A model generated the notes under the pieces. The model did not search any database, was not told the origin of the DNA, and saw nothing but the letters and a program-made list of their open reading frames with translations. A program made the translations under genes and the position numbers. From Deltaproteobacteria bacterium (GTDB lineage: Bacteria; Desulfobacterota; Binatia; DP-6), in NCBI GenBank assembly GCA_005879795.1, contig VBKJ01000103.1, positions 1 to 42,059 on the forward strand: a stretch of DNA of 42,059 nucleotides, read 5' to 3'. This document shows, in pieces, positions 31,950 through 42,059 of this stretch (the first letter of the stretch is position 1; each line of letters begins with the position of its first letter).

Positions 31950-33758
31950 ATGTCGTACGCGAACCTCGCAGAGATGTTCTTCGAGCGGGCCGACGAGCTG
32001 ACCACCCGGCCGCGCTACCGCTACCGTACCGAGGACGGCTGGCACGAGGTCACGTGGCGGGCGATGGCCGAGCGCGTGCGCGCCATGGCGGCGGGCCTGA
32101 TCGCCATGGGCGTGTCCCCCGGCGATCGCGTGGCGCTCCTCTCCAACACGCGCCCCGAGTGGATGGAGATCGACTTCGCCATCCTCGCCTGCGGCGCCCT
32201 CACCGTCCCCATCTACCAGTCGAACCTGCCCGCCGAGTGCGGCTACATCATCGCCAACTCCGAGTCCTCGGTGGTATTCGTCGAGAATCCGAAGCAGCGC
32301 GCGAAGATCGAGGAGGTGACCCAGCGCGGCTTCGAGCTCGACGGCGTGCGCCAGACGATCGGCGTGCGGGCGGTGGTCACGATCGAGGGCGACCCGGGCG
32401 CCGGGCAGTCGCTGGCAGCGCTCATGGAGCGGGGCCGCGTCGCCTTCGGACGCACGCTTGCGGAGATCGAGGGGCGGGTTGCCGCCTTGCGGCGCGACCA
32501 GCTCGCCACGATCGTCTACACCTCGGGCACGACCGGGCCGCCCAAGGGCGTGCTCCAGACCCATGGCAACCACCTCGCCACGATCGAGTCGCTGCTGAAG
32601 GTCGGCATCGCGCGCGAGGGCGACGTCGACTTCTTCTTCCTGCCCCTCGCTCACTCCTTCGCGCGCCTGATCGAGTACTACGGGATCGCGGCCGGGACGG
32701 TCACCGCCTTCGCGCGCTCCATCGACACGCTGGCAGAGGACCTTGCGACCTCTCGCCCGCACCTCGTGCCAGCCGTGCCGCGCATCTACGAGAAGCTCTA
32801 CGGGCGCATCCAGGGGGCGCGTGACGCCGGCGGGGCGCTGCGACGGGCGCTCTTCGACTGGGCGGTGGGTGTCGGCCGGGCGCGTAGCAGACACGAGCAG
32901 GAGGGCCGGCCGGTCCCCCGGCTGATGGCGTTGCAGCACGCGGTCGCCCACCGCCTGGTCTTCTCCCGCATCCATCAGCTCCTCGGCGGCAACATCCGGT
33001 ACATGACCTCGGGCGGCGCGCCGCTCTCGCGCGAGATCGCCGAGTTCTTCCACGCCATCGGCATCCCGATCCTGGAGGGCTACGGGCTCACCGAGACGAC
33101 CCCCAGCCTGACGGTGAACCGGCCGGACCGCTTCAAGCTCGGGACCGTTGGCCTGCCCCTCGACTGCTGCGAGCTCCGGCTCGCGCCCGACGGCGAGATC
33201 CTGGCGCGCGGCGCCAACATCGCCCTCGGCTACCACCGCCGGCCCGAGGCCACCGCCGAGAGCTGGGACAGCGAGGGATGGTTCCACACCGGTGACATCG
33301 GCGAGTTCGACGCGGACGGCTTCCTGCGCATCACCGACCGGAAGAAGGACCTGATCAAAACCTCGGGCGGCAAGTACGTTGCCCCGCAGAAGATCGAGAA
33401 CCTGCTCAAGCTCCAGCCGCACGTGAGCCAGGCGGTGGTGATCGGCGACAACCGCAAGTACTGCACGGCGCTCGTCACGCTCGATCAGGAGGAGGTCGCG
33501 CGCTGGGCGAGCGTGCAGGGGCTGCGGTTCGCGTCTCCGGAGGAGATGGCGGCGCATCCCAGGGTGCGCGAGCTGATCGAGGGCGAGGTGGCGGCGGCGA
33601 ACCGGGAGCTCGCCTCCTACGAATCGATCAAGTACTTCCGCATCCTGCCCCGGGACCTCTCCACCGAGACGGGCGAGCTCACCCCGAGCCTCAAGGTGAG
33701 GCGCAAGGTGATGGCGGAGCGCTATCGCGCGCAGATCGAGGAGATGTACGCGGGCTGA
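31950..33758 (+). CDS. long-chain fatty acid--CoA ligase (AMP-dependent synthetase)
   Basis: The 602-residue enzyme activates fatty acids to acyl-CoA with ATP through an acyl-adenylate. The A-domain motifs are clear: the ATP loop YTSGTTGPPKGV (near residue 190), EGYGLTETTP (near 375), GWFHTGDIGEFD, and ITDRKKDLIKTSGGKYVAPQKIE with the hinge Asp and the C-terminal domain after it. The length and SGGKYVAP motif fit the FadD15/long-chain type found in actinobacteria and deltaproteobacteria. GGGAAGGG lies before ATG 31950. A single gene between greA and the rimP cluster; it probably feeds beta-oxidation or lipid synthesis. Confidence 0.95.
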   Translation: MSYANLAEMFFERADELTTRPRYRYRTEDGWHEVTWRAMAERVRAMAAGLIAMGVSPGDRVALLSNTRPEWMEIDFAILACGALTVPIYQSNLPAECGYIIANSESSVVFVENPKQRAKIEEVTQRGFELDGVRQTIGVRAVVTIEGDPGAGQSLAALMERGRVAFGRTLAEIEGRVAALRRDQLATIVYTSGTTGPPKGVLQTHGNHLATIESLLKVGIAREGDVDFFFLPLAHSFARLIEYYGIAAGTVTAFARSIDTLAEDLATSRPHLVPAVPRIYEKLYGRIQGARDAGGALRRALFDWAVGVGRARSRHEQEGRPVPRLMALQHAVAHRLVFSRIHQLLGGNIRYMTSGGAPLSREIAEFFHAIGIPILEGYGLTETTPSLTVNRPDRFKLGTVGLPLDCCELRLAPDGEILARGANIALGYHRRPEATAESWDSEGWFHTGDIGEFDADGFLRITDRKKDLIKTSGGKYVAPQKIENLLKLQPHVSQAVVIGDNRKYCTALVTLDQEEVARWASVQGLRFASPEEMAAHPRVRELIEGEVAAANRELASYESIKYFRILPRDLSTETGELTPSLKVRRKVMAERYRAQIEEMYAG

Positions 33759-33783
33759 GCGGGCGGCGACTTCGTTCGGCCCG

Positions 33784-33812
33784 TTGCGGGGTTACGAGCC
33801 CCGTGTTATAGA
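33784..33812 (+). promoter_or_regulatory. candidate promoter of the rimP-nusA-infB operon
   Basis: TTGCGG (33784-33789) and TATAGA (33807-33812) are separated by 17 bases. It lies in the only gap before rimP large enough for a promoter and would make a leader of about 70 bases that includes the hairpin at 33844. Confidence 0.5.
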
Positions 33813-33843
33813 TCCCGGCTCTCCGGCCTTCACTGACCAAACC

Positions 33844-33863
33844 GAGTGGGCCCCCGCCCACTC
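33844..33863 (+). promoter_or_regulatory. leader hairpin before rimP
   Basis: GAGTGGG (33844-33850) pairs with CCCACTC (33857-33863) around a CCCCCG loop and is followed by TTTCATTTT. A GTGGGC...GCCCAC-like hairpin just before rimP is, from memory, a frequent feature in bacteria; it can serve as an attenuator or mRNA-processing site. The T-rich tail would allow partial termination. Confidence 0.5.
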
Positions 33864-33887
33864 TTTCATTTTGGAGGAGCAGGGTTC

Positions 33888-34382
33888 ATGGATCGGCCCG
33901 CGGTGACCCAGCGAGTCTGGGAGGTCGCGGAGCCCCTCGCGCTGGCGGGGGGCCTCGAACTCGTGGACGTGCAGTATCGCCCCGAAGCCGGCCGCGTCGT
34001 GCTGCGGCTCCTGCTCGACCGCCCCGAGGGCGGCGTGACGCTCGACGAGCTGGGGCGCGTGTCGCGGGAGCTCGGTGACCTGCTCGACGCGCACGACGCC
34101 GTCCCCGGGCGCTACCACCTCGAGTGCTCCTCGCCCGGCATCAACCGGCCGCTCCTGCGCGAGGCGCACTTCCACCGTGCGCTCGGCGAGCGCGTGCGGG
34201 TGCAGACGCGCGCGCCGATCGGCGCGCGCCGGCACTTCCGCGGCACGCTCGAGGCCGCATCGGCGGAGGAGATCACGCTCCACGATCCCGATGCCGGACG
34301 CATCGCCATCCCGCTCGGGGCGATCGACAAGGCCCACATCGACCACGACTTCAGCCGGCCCGCAGGGCCGCCGCACGCGTGA
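33888..34382 (+). CDS. rimP: ribosome maturation factor RimP
   Basis: The 164-residue protein assists assembly of the 30S subunit. The N-terminal domain has LVDVQYRPEAGRVVLRLLLDRPEGGVTLDEL, followed by the family motif YHLECSSPGINRPLLREAHF, and the C-terminal SH3-like part has GTLEAASAEEITLHDPDAGRIAIPLGAIDKAHID. A GGAGGAGC site lies before ATG 33888, which is why the longer frame from 33846 is not used. Its stop overlaps a GTG that could start nusA. Confidence 0.95.
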   Translation: MDRPAVTQRVWEVAEPLALAGGLELVDVQYRPEAGRVVLRLLLDRPEGGVTLDELGRVSRELGDLLDAHDAVPGRYHLECSSPGINRPLLREAHFHRALGERVRVQTRAPIGARRHFRGTLEAASAEEITLHDPDAGRIAIPLGAIDKAHIDHDFSRPAGPPHA

Positions 34383-34393
34383 ACGAGCCTCTC

Positions 34394-35742
<1,349 letters not shown>

Positions 35743-35746
<4 letters not shown>

Positions 35747-36024
35747 GCGTGCACGAGCCGGTCCGCACTTGCGTCGGCTGTGGCGCGCGTTCCCCGCAAC
35801 GGGCGCTCGTGCGCTTCGTCGCCGGTCCCGCCGGCCTCCGCGTCGACGGGCGCCGGCGTGCGCCCGGGCGCGGGGGCTACCTGCACGCGAGCCCGGAGTG
35901 TTGGCGCGCCTTCGCCCGCCGCCGCGGCCCGGTGCGCTCGCTCCGCGTGAGCCCAGCGCCGGCGGAGCGCGCGGCGCTCGTCGCGGCGCTGGCGGCGGCG
36001 GAGGCGGAGCGGGGCGAAGGGTAG
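35743..36024 (+). CDS. rnpM: YlxR/RnpM family RNA-binding protein
   Basis: The 93-residue protein has the family signature [19 protein letters not shown], then [19 protein letters not shown]. Members bind RNA and, in Firmicutes, RNase P. It lies between nusA and infB as in many bacteria. The GTG at 35743 overlaps the nusA stop (GTGA); a second GTG at 35749 is possible. The infB start follows four bases after its stop. Confidence 0.92.
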
Positions 36025-36028
36025 CACC

Positions 36029-38764
36029 ATGTCGAGGCGCATCCACGAGCTGGCCAGGGAATGGGGGGTGCAGCCCAAGGACCTCTTGGCGACGCTCGAG
36101 AAGGTGGGTATTCGGGGCAAGCGTTCCCAGAGTTCGCTCGCCGACGACGAGGTGCAGCGCGTGCACGACGTGCTCGGGCTCGGGGCGCGCCCCAGGGTGG
36201 TCGTCGGCACCGAGCGGGTGGTCGCGGAGCGGGTCGTGACCGAGCGCGATGCCGGCGGGGACCACCTGGTCACGGCGCGCGAGCAGACGACCGAGACGCG
36301 GCTGCGCCCCAACGTGATCCGCCGGCGCACGGCGCGCGAGGTGCTCAAGCGCGAGGACCTGCCGCCGCCGAGCCCGGCCGACAGTGTCGTGAGCGAGGTG
36401 CCACCCGCGCTCGACCTGGAAGCGAGCGTCCCGCCGCCGCTCAGCGAGGTGCCACAGGCCGCGGTCGAGCCGCCGCCTCTCGCCGCGGAGGCCGCCCCGC
36501 CGCCGGCCGCGACGGCCCCGGCGCCGCCGGCCGCGGAGCACGCGCTGCCGCCGACCCCTGCCGCCGGCGCGCCGGAGCCCGCCGCGCCGAGTGCGTCGGC
36601 CACCGTGCCGGCCGGGCGCCCGGCGGTGGCCCGCCCGGCACCGGGCCCCGTGCCGGCGCCGCCTCCGCCCGGTTTCGAGGAGATGCGCGGGGTCAAAGTC
36701 CTCGGCAAGATCGACCTGCGCCGGCCCACGGCGCCCGCCCCGTCGCCCGCGGTCCGCGGTGCCGCCGAGCCGGCGCCGAGCGCCGAGCCGGCGGCCGGTG
36801 ACGGCGCCCCCAAGAAGAAGAAGGGCCGCAAGGTCATCAAGAAGTCCGACATGCTCGACACCATGGAGCGGGACTTCCTGCGCCCGGGCAAGCGCCCGCA
36901 GAAGCGGCGCGCGCTCCCCGGCAAGGAGCAGAAGAAGACCGAGATCACGGTCCCGCGCGCGTCGAAGCGGGTGGTCCGCATCTCGGAGGTCATCACGGTT
37001 GCCGACCTGGCCCGTGCCATGGGGGTCAAGGCGGGCGACGTTCTCAAGAAGCTCCTCGACATGGGGATGATGGCGACCATCAACCAGGCGCTCGATCACG
37101 ACACCGCGGCGCTGGTCGCGGCCGAGTTCGAGCATCAGGTCGAGAACGTCGCCTTCGACGTGGAGCAGATGCTCGAGGCCGCCGAGGCCGAGGGAGGCGA
37201 GGAGAAGGGCGCCGTGCGCGCGCCGGTCGTCACCATGATGGGGCACGTCGACCACGGCAAGACCTCGCTCCTCGACGCGATTCGCTCGACCAACGTGGCC
37301 GAGGGCGAGGCCGGCGGCATCACGCAGCACATCGGCGCCTACACGGTCGAGGTGAACGGCCGCCAGGTGACCTTCCTCGACACGCCCGGCCACGAGGCCT
37401 TCACCGCCATGCGCGCGCGCGGCGCCAAGGTGACCGACATCGTGGTGCTGGTGGTGGCGGCGGACGACGGGGTCATGCCGCAGACCGTCGAGGCCATCAA
37501 CCACGCGCGCGCGGCCGAAGTGCCAATCATCGTCGCGATCAACAAGGTCGACAAGTCGGACGCGAACCCCGAGCGCGTGAAGCAGGAACTCGGCAACCAC
37601 GGCCTCGCGCCCGAGGAGTGGGGCGGGGACACGATCATGGTGCCGGTCTCGGCGAAGACCCGGGAGGGTATCGCGCAGCTTCTCGACATGATCCTGCTGC
37701 AGGCGGACGTCCTCGAGCTCGAGGCCAACCCGGGCCGCCTCGCCAAGGGGACGATCGTCGAGGCCCGTCTCGACCGTGGCCGCGGCCCGGTGGCGACCGT
37801 GCTGGTGCAGGAGGGGACGCTGCGGCCCGGCGACGCCTTCGTGTGCGGCACGCAGTACGGCCGCGTGCGCGCCATGATGAACGACAAGGGACAGCGCATC
37901 GAGGCGGCCGGTCCGTCGACCCCGGTGGAGATCCTGGGCCTCGGCGGCGTGCCCGAGGCGGGCGACACCTTCGTCGGCGTGCAGGACGACCAGAAGGCGC
38001 GGCAGGTCGCCGAGCATCGCCGTACGAAGCAGCGCGAGGCCGAGATGGCGAAGACCGCCAAGGTCTCGCTCGACGAGCTCTACCAGCAGATCCAGACCGG
38101 CCAGGTGAAGGAGCTGAAGGTCGTCCTGAAGGCCGACGTGCAGGGCTCGGTCGAGGCGACGAGCGAGGCGCTGCGCGCGCTCTCGAGCGGCGACGTGCGC
38201 CTCACCGTGCTGCACGGCTCGGTGGGCGGCATCACGGAGTCGGACGTGCTCCTCGCCTCGGCCTCCAACGCCGTCGTGATCGGCTTCAACGTGCGGCCGG
38301 AGCCGAAGGCCGCGGCGCTCGCCGAGCGCGAGGGGGTGGACATCCGCCTCTACACCATCATCTACGAGGCCCTGAACGACGTGCGCGACGCGCTCGAAGG
38401 GCTCCTCGAGCCGACGCTGCAGGAGAAGGTGCTGGGTCGGGCCGAGGTGCGGCAGACGTTCACTGTCTCGGGCATCGGCCAGGTGGCGGGCTGCTTCGTT
38501 GCCGAGGGTAAGATCCCGCGCGGCACCAAGGCGCGCCTCCTGCGCGACCACGTGGTCGTGCATGACGGGCGGATCGCGAGTCTCAAGCGCTTCAAGGAGG
38601 ACGTGCGCGAGGTCGCGGGCGGCTACGAGTGCGGCATGTCGCTCGACGGGTACCAGGACATGAAGGTGGGCGACGTGATCGAGGCCTACGAGGTGGAGCA
38701 GGTGGCCCGCCGGCTCGCACCCGCTGCAGCCAAGGGCGCGCAGGCGGCCGAGCGGACGGCCTGA
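36029..38764 (+). CDS. infB: translation initiation factor IF-2
   Basis: The 911-residue GTPase brings initiator tRNA to the 30S subunit. It has the N-terminal IF2_N motif ([24 protein letters not shown]), a disordered Pro/Ala-rich stretch (about 115-265), a Lys-rich linker and a second IF2_N repeat ([25 protein letters not shown]). The GTPase domain has GHVDHGKT (405-412), DTPGHEAF and NKVDK. Domains II to IV follow, ending with [26 protein letters not shown]. The gene is intact and of normal length for a long-N-terminus IF-2. Confidence 0.97.
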   Translation: MSRRIHELAREWGVQPKDLLATLEKVGIRGKRSQSSLADDEVQRVHDVLGLGARPRVVVGTERVVAERVVTERDAGGDHLVTAREQTTETRLRPNVIRRRTAREVLKREDLPPPSPADSVVSEVPPALDLEASVPPPLSEVPQAAVEPPPLAAEAAPPPAATAPAPPAAEHALPPTPAAGAPEPAAPSASATVPAGRPAVARPAPGPVPAPPPPGFEEMRGVKVLGKIDLRRPTAPAPSPAVRGAAEPAPSAEPAAGDGAPKKKKGRKVIKKSDMLDTMERDFLRPGKRPQKRRALPGKEQKKTEITVPRASKRVVRISEVITVADLARAMGVKAGDVLKKLLDMGMMATINQALDHDTAALVAAEFEHQVENVAFDVEQMLEAAEAEGGEEKGAVRAPVVTMMGHVDHGKTSLLDAIRSTNVAEGEAGGITQHIGAYTVEVNGRQVTFLDTPGHEAFTAMRARGAKVTDIVVLVVAADDGVMPQTVEAINHARAAEVPIIVAINKVDKSDANPERVKQELGNHGLAPEEWGGDTIMVPVSAKTREGIAQLLDMILLQADVLELEANPGRLAKGTIVEARLDRGRGPVATVLVQEGTLRPGDAFVCGTQYGRVRAMMNDKGQRIEAAGPSTPVEILGLGGVPEAGDTFVGVQDDQKARQVAEHRRTKQREAEMAKTAKVSLDELYQQIQTGQVKELKVVLKADVQGSVEATSEALRALSSGDVRLTVLHGSVGGITESDVLLASASNAVVIGFNVRPEPKAAALAEREGVDIRLYTIIYEALNDVRDALEGLLEPTLQEKVLGRAEVRQTFTVSGIGQVAGCFVAEGKIPRGTKARLLRDHVVVHDGRIASLKRFKEDVREVAGGYECGMSLDGYQDMKVGDVIEAYEVEQVARRLAPAAAKGAQAAERTA

Positions 38765-38790
38765 CGGGCGCGGCGCCGCGCCGCGAGCGT

Positions 38791-38873
38791 GAGGGATACA
38801 GCGCCAGCGCGAGCGAGGGTTACAGCGCGAGCGCGAGCGAGGGATACTGCGCGAGCGCGAGCGAGGGATACAG
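38791..38873 (+). repeat. 24-base tandem repeat between infB and the DUF503 gene
   Basis: Units start at 38791, 38815 and 38839, each 24 bases with the pattern GAGGGATACAGCGCGAGCGC plus GAGC, with one to two differences between copies, followed by a partial fourth unit GAGGGATACAG (38863-38873) that runs directly into the next ATG. Each unit contains GAGGG, so the last partial copy supplies the ribosome-binding site of the following gene. There are no spacers of unique sequence, so it is not a CRISPR. Confidence 0.85.
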
Positions 38874-39161
38874 ATGGTGGTCGGCGTGCTCCGGCTCGAG
38901 CTGCTGCTGCCCGAGAACCACTCGCTCAAGGGCAAGCGCAGCGTGCTCAGGACCATCAAGGCACGCGTGCAGAGCAAGTTCAACGTCTCGATCGCGGAGT
39001 GCGCCGACCACGATCACTGGCAGCGCACGACCCTGGGGGTGAGCCAGGTGGGGGTGGACGAGCGGCACGTGGACGCCTGCCTCAGGGAAGTCGTGCGCTT
39101 CATCGACGGGCTCGAGCTCGCCCAGCTGGGCGAGGAGCGCCTCGAGTTCCTCCATTACTGA
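38874..39161 (+). CDS. DUF503 (YlxP-like) protein
   Basis: The 95-residue protein shows the family pattern MVVGVLRLELLLPENHSLKGKRSVLRTIKARV and FNVSIAECADHDHWQRTTLGV, then a C-terminal helix. DUF503 genes are regularly found between infB and rbfA, hinting at a role in ribosome biogenesis that is not established. Its Shine-Dalgarno is GAGGG from the tandem repeat, six bases upstream. Confidence 0.95.
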   Translation: MVVGVLRLELLLPENHSLKGKRSVLRTIKARVQSKFNVSIAECADHDHWQRTTLGVSQVGVDERHVDACLREVVRFIDGLELAQLGEERLEFLHY

Positions 39162-39168
39162 GGGCGCG

Positions 39169-39531
39169 ATGGCCGAGCGCCGCCCCGAGCGCGTGGCCCA
39201 CCTCGTCCAGGCCGAGCTGGCGGCGCTCTTCCTGCGCCGGGCGAACGACCCGCGGCTGCGCGACCTGACCGTGACCGCCGTGCGCATGTCGCCCGATCTG
39301 CGCGTGGCGCGCGTGTACGTGCGCACGCTCGGCGACACGGCGGACGCGCGCGCGGCGGCGCTGCGCGCGCTCGCGCGTGCGGCGACGTTCCTGCGCGGGC
39401 AGGTGGGACGGGCCCTCGGGCTGCGGGTCACGCCGGAGCTGCGCTTCGAGTACGACACGCAGCCCGACATCGCCCGCCGGGTGGACGACCTGCTGCGCGC
39501 CGCGGCAGCCCGGGACGAGGACGAGGAGTGA
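39169..39531 (+). CDS. rbfA: ribosome-binding factor A
   Basis: The 120-residue protein binds the 30S subunit during maturation of the 16S rRNA 5' end. The KH-like fold is visible: [60 protein letters not shown]. Its stop overlaps the truB GTG start (GTGA), so translation of the two is coupled. Confidence 0.95.
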   Translation: MAERRPERVAHLVQAELAALFLRRANDPRLRDLTVTAVRMSPDLRVARVYVRTLGDTADARAAALRALARAATFLRGQVGRALGLRVTPELRFEYDTQPDIARRVDDLLRAAAARDEDEE

Positions 39532-40418
39532 CCGGCGTCCTCCTGGTCGACAAGCCCGAGGGGACGACATCGGCCGGGGTGATCCGCACCCTCAAGCCGC
39601 GGCTCGGCCGGACCAAGGTCGGGCACCTGGGCACCCTCGACCCGTTCGCGAGCGGCCTCCTCCCGCTCTGCCTCGGCGAGGCGACCAAGGTGGCGCGCTA
39701 CCTCCTCGCCGAGGAGAAGGCCTACGAGGGGACGATCAGCCTCGGCACCGCGACCGACACACTCGACCGCACCGGCTCTCCGATCGCCACGGCACCCGTC
39801 CCGCCGCTCGCACAGCCCGAGCTCGACGCGGTCGCCGCGCGCTTCACCGGACGCCAGCAGCAGGTGCCGCCCATGTACTCGGCGCTCAAGCGCGACGGCG
39901 TGCCCCTCTACGAGCTCGCCCGCCGCGGCCTCGAGGTCGAGCGCGCGCCGCGCGAGATCACGATCGAGCGCATCGAGCTGGCGCTCAGCGGACCGGACCG
40001 GATCGACTTCCGCATCGCCTGCTCGAAGGGGACGTACGTGCGCGTGCTGGCGGCCGACGTGGGGCGGGCGCTCGGGACGGTCGCCCACCTCGAGCGCCTG
40101 CGGCGGACGCGGGTCGGCGCCTTTCGCGTCGAGGACGCGACGGCGGTCGACGCCCTCCTCGGGCTCGCGCCCGGCGCCACGTTGCCGGTCGTGGCCGTCC
40201 GCGACGCGCTCGCCGGCTATGCGGCCTTCTCGGCTCCCTCCGATGCGCTCGGCCGCCTGCGCCGCGGCCAGCAGGAGCCGCTCGCGCGTCTGCCCGCGCC
40301 GCGCGCCGCGGGCGAGACGGCGCTCCTGCTCGACCCCGCGGGCAACGTGGCGGCGGTCATCGAGGCCGCGGGGGCGCGCGCGGCCTGGCGCCTCGTCCGC
40401 CTGCTCGGGGTGTCGTGA
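39528..40418 (+). CDS. truB: tRNA pseudouridine(55) synthase
   Basis: The 296-residue enzyme makes the universal pseudouridine 55 in the tRNA T-loop. Motifs are [13 protein letters not shown], the catalytic-Asp motif [35 protein letters not shown], the [21 protein letters not shown] segment, and [19 protein letters not shown]; a short PUA-like C-terminus follows. Start GTG 39528 overlaps the rbfA stop. The nrnA-type phosphatase gene often found between rbfA and truB in related clusters is absent. Confidence 0.96.
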   Translation: MTGVLLVDKPEGTTSAGVIRTLKPRLGRTKVGHLGTLDPFASGLLPLCLGEATKVARYLLAEEKAYEGTISLGTATDTLDRTGSPIATAPVPPLAQPELDAVAARFTGRQQQVPPMYSALKRDGVPLYELARRGLEVERAPREITIERIELALSGPDRIDFRIACSKGTYVRVLAADVGRALGTVAHLERLRRTRVGAFRVEDATAVDALLGLAPGATLPVVAVRDALAGYAAFSAPSDALGRLRRGQQEPLARLPAPRAAGETALLLDPAGNVAAVIEAAGARAAWRLVRLLGVS

Positions 40419-40537
40419 GGAGGAGATGCTGCCCTGATCAGCCAGCGCCGAGGAGGACACCAGCTTTACAAGGCACAAACGCCATGTTAGGAGAGCCGGC
40501 TCAAATAGCGAGATACGAACGAGACGAAGAGGGCGGG

Positions 40538-40807
40538 ATGGCAGTCGTGCAGGAGCGCACGCAGGAGATCGTGCAGGCGTATCGCCGGCACGCGAGCGAC
40601 ACGGGGTCGCCCGAGATCCAAATCGCGCTCCTCACCAACCGCATCGGGTACCTGACGGGGCACTTCAAGGTGCACCAGAAGGACCACCACTCCCGTCGTG
40701 GGCTGCTGAAGCTCGTGGGACAGCGTCGCCGCCTGCTCGACTACCTCAAGCGGCGCGATTTCCAGCGCTACAAGAGCGTGATCGAGCAGCTCGGGATCCG
40801 CAAGTAA
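40538..40807 (+). CDS. rpsO: 30S ribosomal protein S15
   Basis: The 89-residue small-subunit protein binds 16S rRNA helices 20-22. The sequence contains the S15 signature [40 protein letters not shown] and the usual C-terminus. ATG 40538 is preceded by GAGGGCGGG. The 119-base gap before it may hold an rpsO promoter and, as in E. coli, an autoregulatory leader; TTTACA at 40465-40470 is a possible -35, but no good -10 is seen at the right distance. pnp follows, the conserved rpsO-pnp order. Confidence 0.97.
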   Translation: MAVVQERTQEIVQAYRRHASDTGSPEIQIALLTNRIGYLTGHFKVHQKDHHSRRGLLKLVGQRRRLLDYLKRRDFQRYKSVIEQLGIRK

Positions 40808-40881
40808 CTCCCCGTCCTTCCTTCCTTCCCTCGCGAGTGCTCGAGATGCTGCGGCCGTCGGCCGCGGAGGAGTCATCTTTG

Positions 40882-42059
40882 ATGTCGCAGCCCGGACACC
40901 AGCGAGTCCAGATCGAGTTTCACGGCCGTCCGCTGACGGTCGAAACCGGCCGCATGGCCAGGCAGGCCGGGGGTGCCGCCCTCGTGCAGTTCAGCGAGTC
41001 CGTCGTGCTGGTCACGGCGACGGCGCTCGCCACGGCGCGCGAGGGCATCGACTTCTTCCCCCTCACCTGCGACTACCAGGAGAAGACCTTCGCCGCCGGG
41101 AAGATCCCGGGCGGCTTCTTCAAGCGCGAGGGGCGACCGGCGGAGAAGGAGATCCTCACCTCCCGCCTGATCGACCGCCCCCTCCGCCCGCTCTTCCCGA
41201 AGGGCTTCAACTGCGAGACGCAGGTCATCGCCACCGTGCTCTCGCACGACAGGGAGAACGACCCCGACGTCCTCGCGCTCCTGGGCGCCTCGACCGCGCT
41301 CGTCCTCTCCGACATTCCGTGGAACGGTCCCATCGCGGCCGTGCGCATCGGGCGCGTGGGCGGCCGGTTCGTCATCAACCCCACCACCAGCCAGCTCGCT
41401 TCGAGCGACATGAACGTCATCGTCGCGGGCAGCCGCGACGCCATCGTCATGGTCGAAGGCGGCGCCCACATGGTGCCCGAAGCGGTGCTGCTCGAGGCGC
41501 TCTTCACCGCTCACGAGGCGCTCCAGCCGCTCATCGCGCTGCAGGAGGGCCTGCAACGGCTGGTCGGCAAGGCCAAGCGCAGCGTGACGCCGCCCGCCGT
41601 CGACCCCGAGCTCGAGCGGCAGGTGCGCGAGGCGGCGCTGCCGAGCCTCCGCGCGGCGCTCGCCAGGTCGGGCAAGCAGGAGCGCTACGACGCCCTCGAT
41701 CAGGCGCGCGACGAGGTGGTGGCGCGCCTCGGCGCAGGAACAGCCGAGCGCGCCAAGCAGGTGGCGGGCATCTTCGATCACATGAAGAAGGACGTCGTAC
41801 GCGAGGCGATCGTGCAGCAGAAGCGCCGCCTCGACGGCCGCGGGCTCGCCGACGTGCGCCCCATCACCTGCGAGGTCGAGGTCCTGCCGCGCACGCACGG
41901 TTCGGCCCTCTTCACGCGCGGCGAGACGCAGGCGCTCGTGGTGGCGACGCTCGGCACCTCCTCCGACGAGCAGAAGATCGATGCGCTCATCGGCGAGCAG
42001 TACAAGAAGTTCATGCTGCACTACAACTTCCCGCCCTTCAGCACGGGCGAGGTCAAGTT
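40882..42059 (+). CDS. pnp: polyribonucleotide nucleotidyltransferase (PNPase), 5' part
   Basis: About 392 codons are visible and the frame runs off the right edge. PNPase degrades mRNA from the 3' end using phosphate. Seen are the first RNase PH-like domain (VETGRMARQAGGAALVQFSESVVLVTA; DFFPLTCDYQEKTFAAGKIPGGFFKREGRP; LIDRPLRPLFPKGF), the all-helical linker (about 240-320) and the start of the second PH domain (RLDGRGLADVRPITCEVEVLPRTHGSALFTRGETQAL). GGAGGAG (40866-40872) is the ribosome-binding site of ATG 40882. The KH and S1 domains lie outside the window. Confidence 0.97.
   Translation, partial: MSQPGHQRVQIEFHGRPLTVETGRMARQAGGAALVQFSESVVLVTATALATAREGIDFFPLTCDYQEKTFAAGKIPGGFFKREGRPAEKEILTSRLIDRPLRPLFPKGFNCETQVIATVLSHDRENDPDVLALLGASTALVLSDIPWNGPIAAVRIGRVGGRFVINPTTSQLASSDMNVIVAGSRDAIVMVEGGAHMVPEAVLLEALFTAHEALQPLIALQEGLQRLVGKAKRSVTPPAVDPELERQVREAALPSLRAALARSGKQERYDALDQARDEVVARLGAGTAERAKQVAGIFDHMKKDVVREAIVQQKRRLDGRGLADVRPITCEVEVLPRTHGSALFTRGETQALVVATLGTSSDEQKIDALIGEQYKKFMLHYNFPPFSTGEVK

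Noticed and set aside
38791-38873. CRISPR array
   Set aside because: The units are directly abutting without unique spacers and there are no cas genes in the window.

Overview
The window is about 42 kb of very GC-rich bacterial DNA with densely packed genes. The translation cluster order (rimP-nusA-rnpM-infB-DUF503-rbfA-truB-rpsO-pnp), with a DUF503 gene between infB and rbfA, recalls the former Deltaproteobacteria and related uncultured lineages (Desulfobacterota, Myxococcota, Binatota-like). This placement is an inference from gene order and base composition; no rRNA gene is present.

Left part (1-20.7 kb), accessory and metabolic genes: a truncated protein end (possibly patatin-like) and a small exported protein; an MFS transporter; two single-domain response regulators transcribed divergently, the right one followed by a membrane-bound hybrid histidine kinase whose receiver domain resembles it; a second MFS carrier; an M20 amidohydrolase; a NodI/NodJ-type ABC exporter; DAHP synthase; a small zinc-ribbon protein; an exported copper type II monooxygenase-like protein overlapping a second exported protein; an exported START-like protein; an amidohydrolase with a bacterial PH protein; an aldehyde dehydrogenase coupled to a DUF779 gene; two related ribbon-helix-helix genes; and an AMIN/amidase_3 cell-wall hydrolase with an expanded linker.

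Middle part (20.7-25.1 kb), a tRNA-associated variable region: a small exported protein, tadA, a 120-bp MITE-like inverted-repeat element, tRNA-Ser(CGA), about 0.9 kb of apparently decayed DNA that holds an inverted pair of DnaA-box-like 9-mers and one orphan ORF and ends in a degenerate copy of the tRNA-Ser 3' end, a large protein with a possible pseudokinase C-terminus, tRNA-Ser(GGA) and the SRP RNA gene.

Right part (25.1-42 kb), housekeeping: dnaX-ybaB-recR (DNA replication and repair) behind ffs; then a tRNA-Asn(GUU) gene split inside its anticodon by a 245-nt group I intron for which P1 to P9 can be drawn. This intron is the most striking item in the window. After it come an epoxide-hydrolase-like enzyme, a YhhN lysoplasmalogenase homologue, comF, a 47-codon membrane protein, a YqeY protein, greA, a long-chain acyl-CoA ligase, and the translation/transcription cluster from rimP to the 5' part of pnp. 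A 24-nt tandem repeat fills the infB-DUF503 gap, and several genes are joined by GTGA stop/start overlaps.

Limits: all assignments come from reading the sequence; no database search or folding program was run. Most long ORFs on the opposite strand are shadows caused by high GC and are left out.
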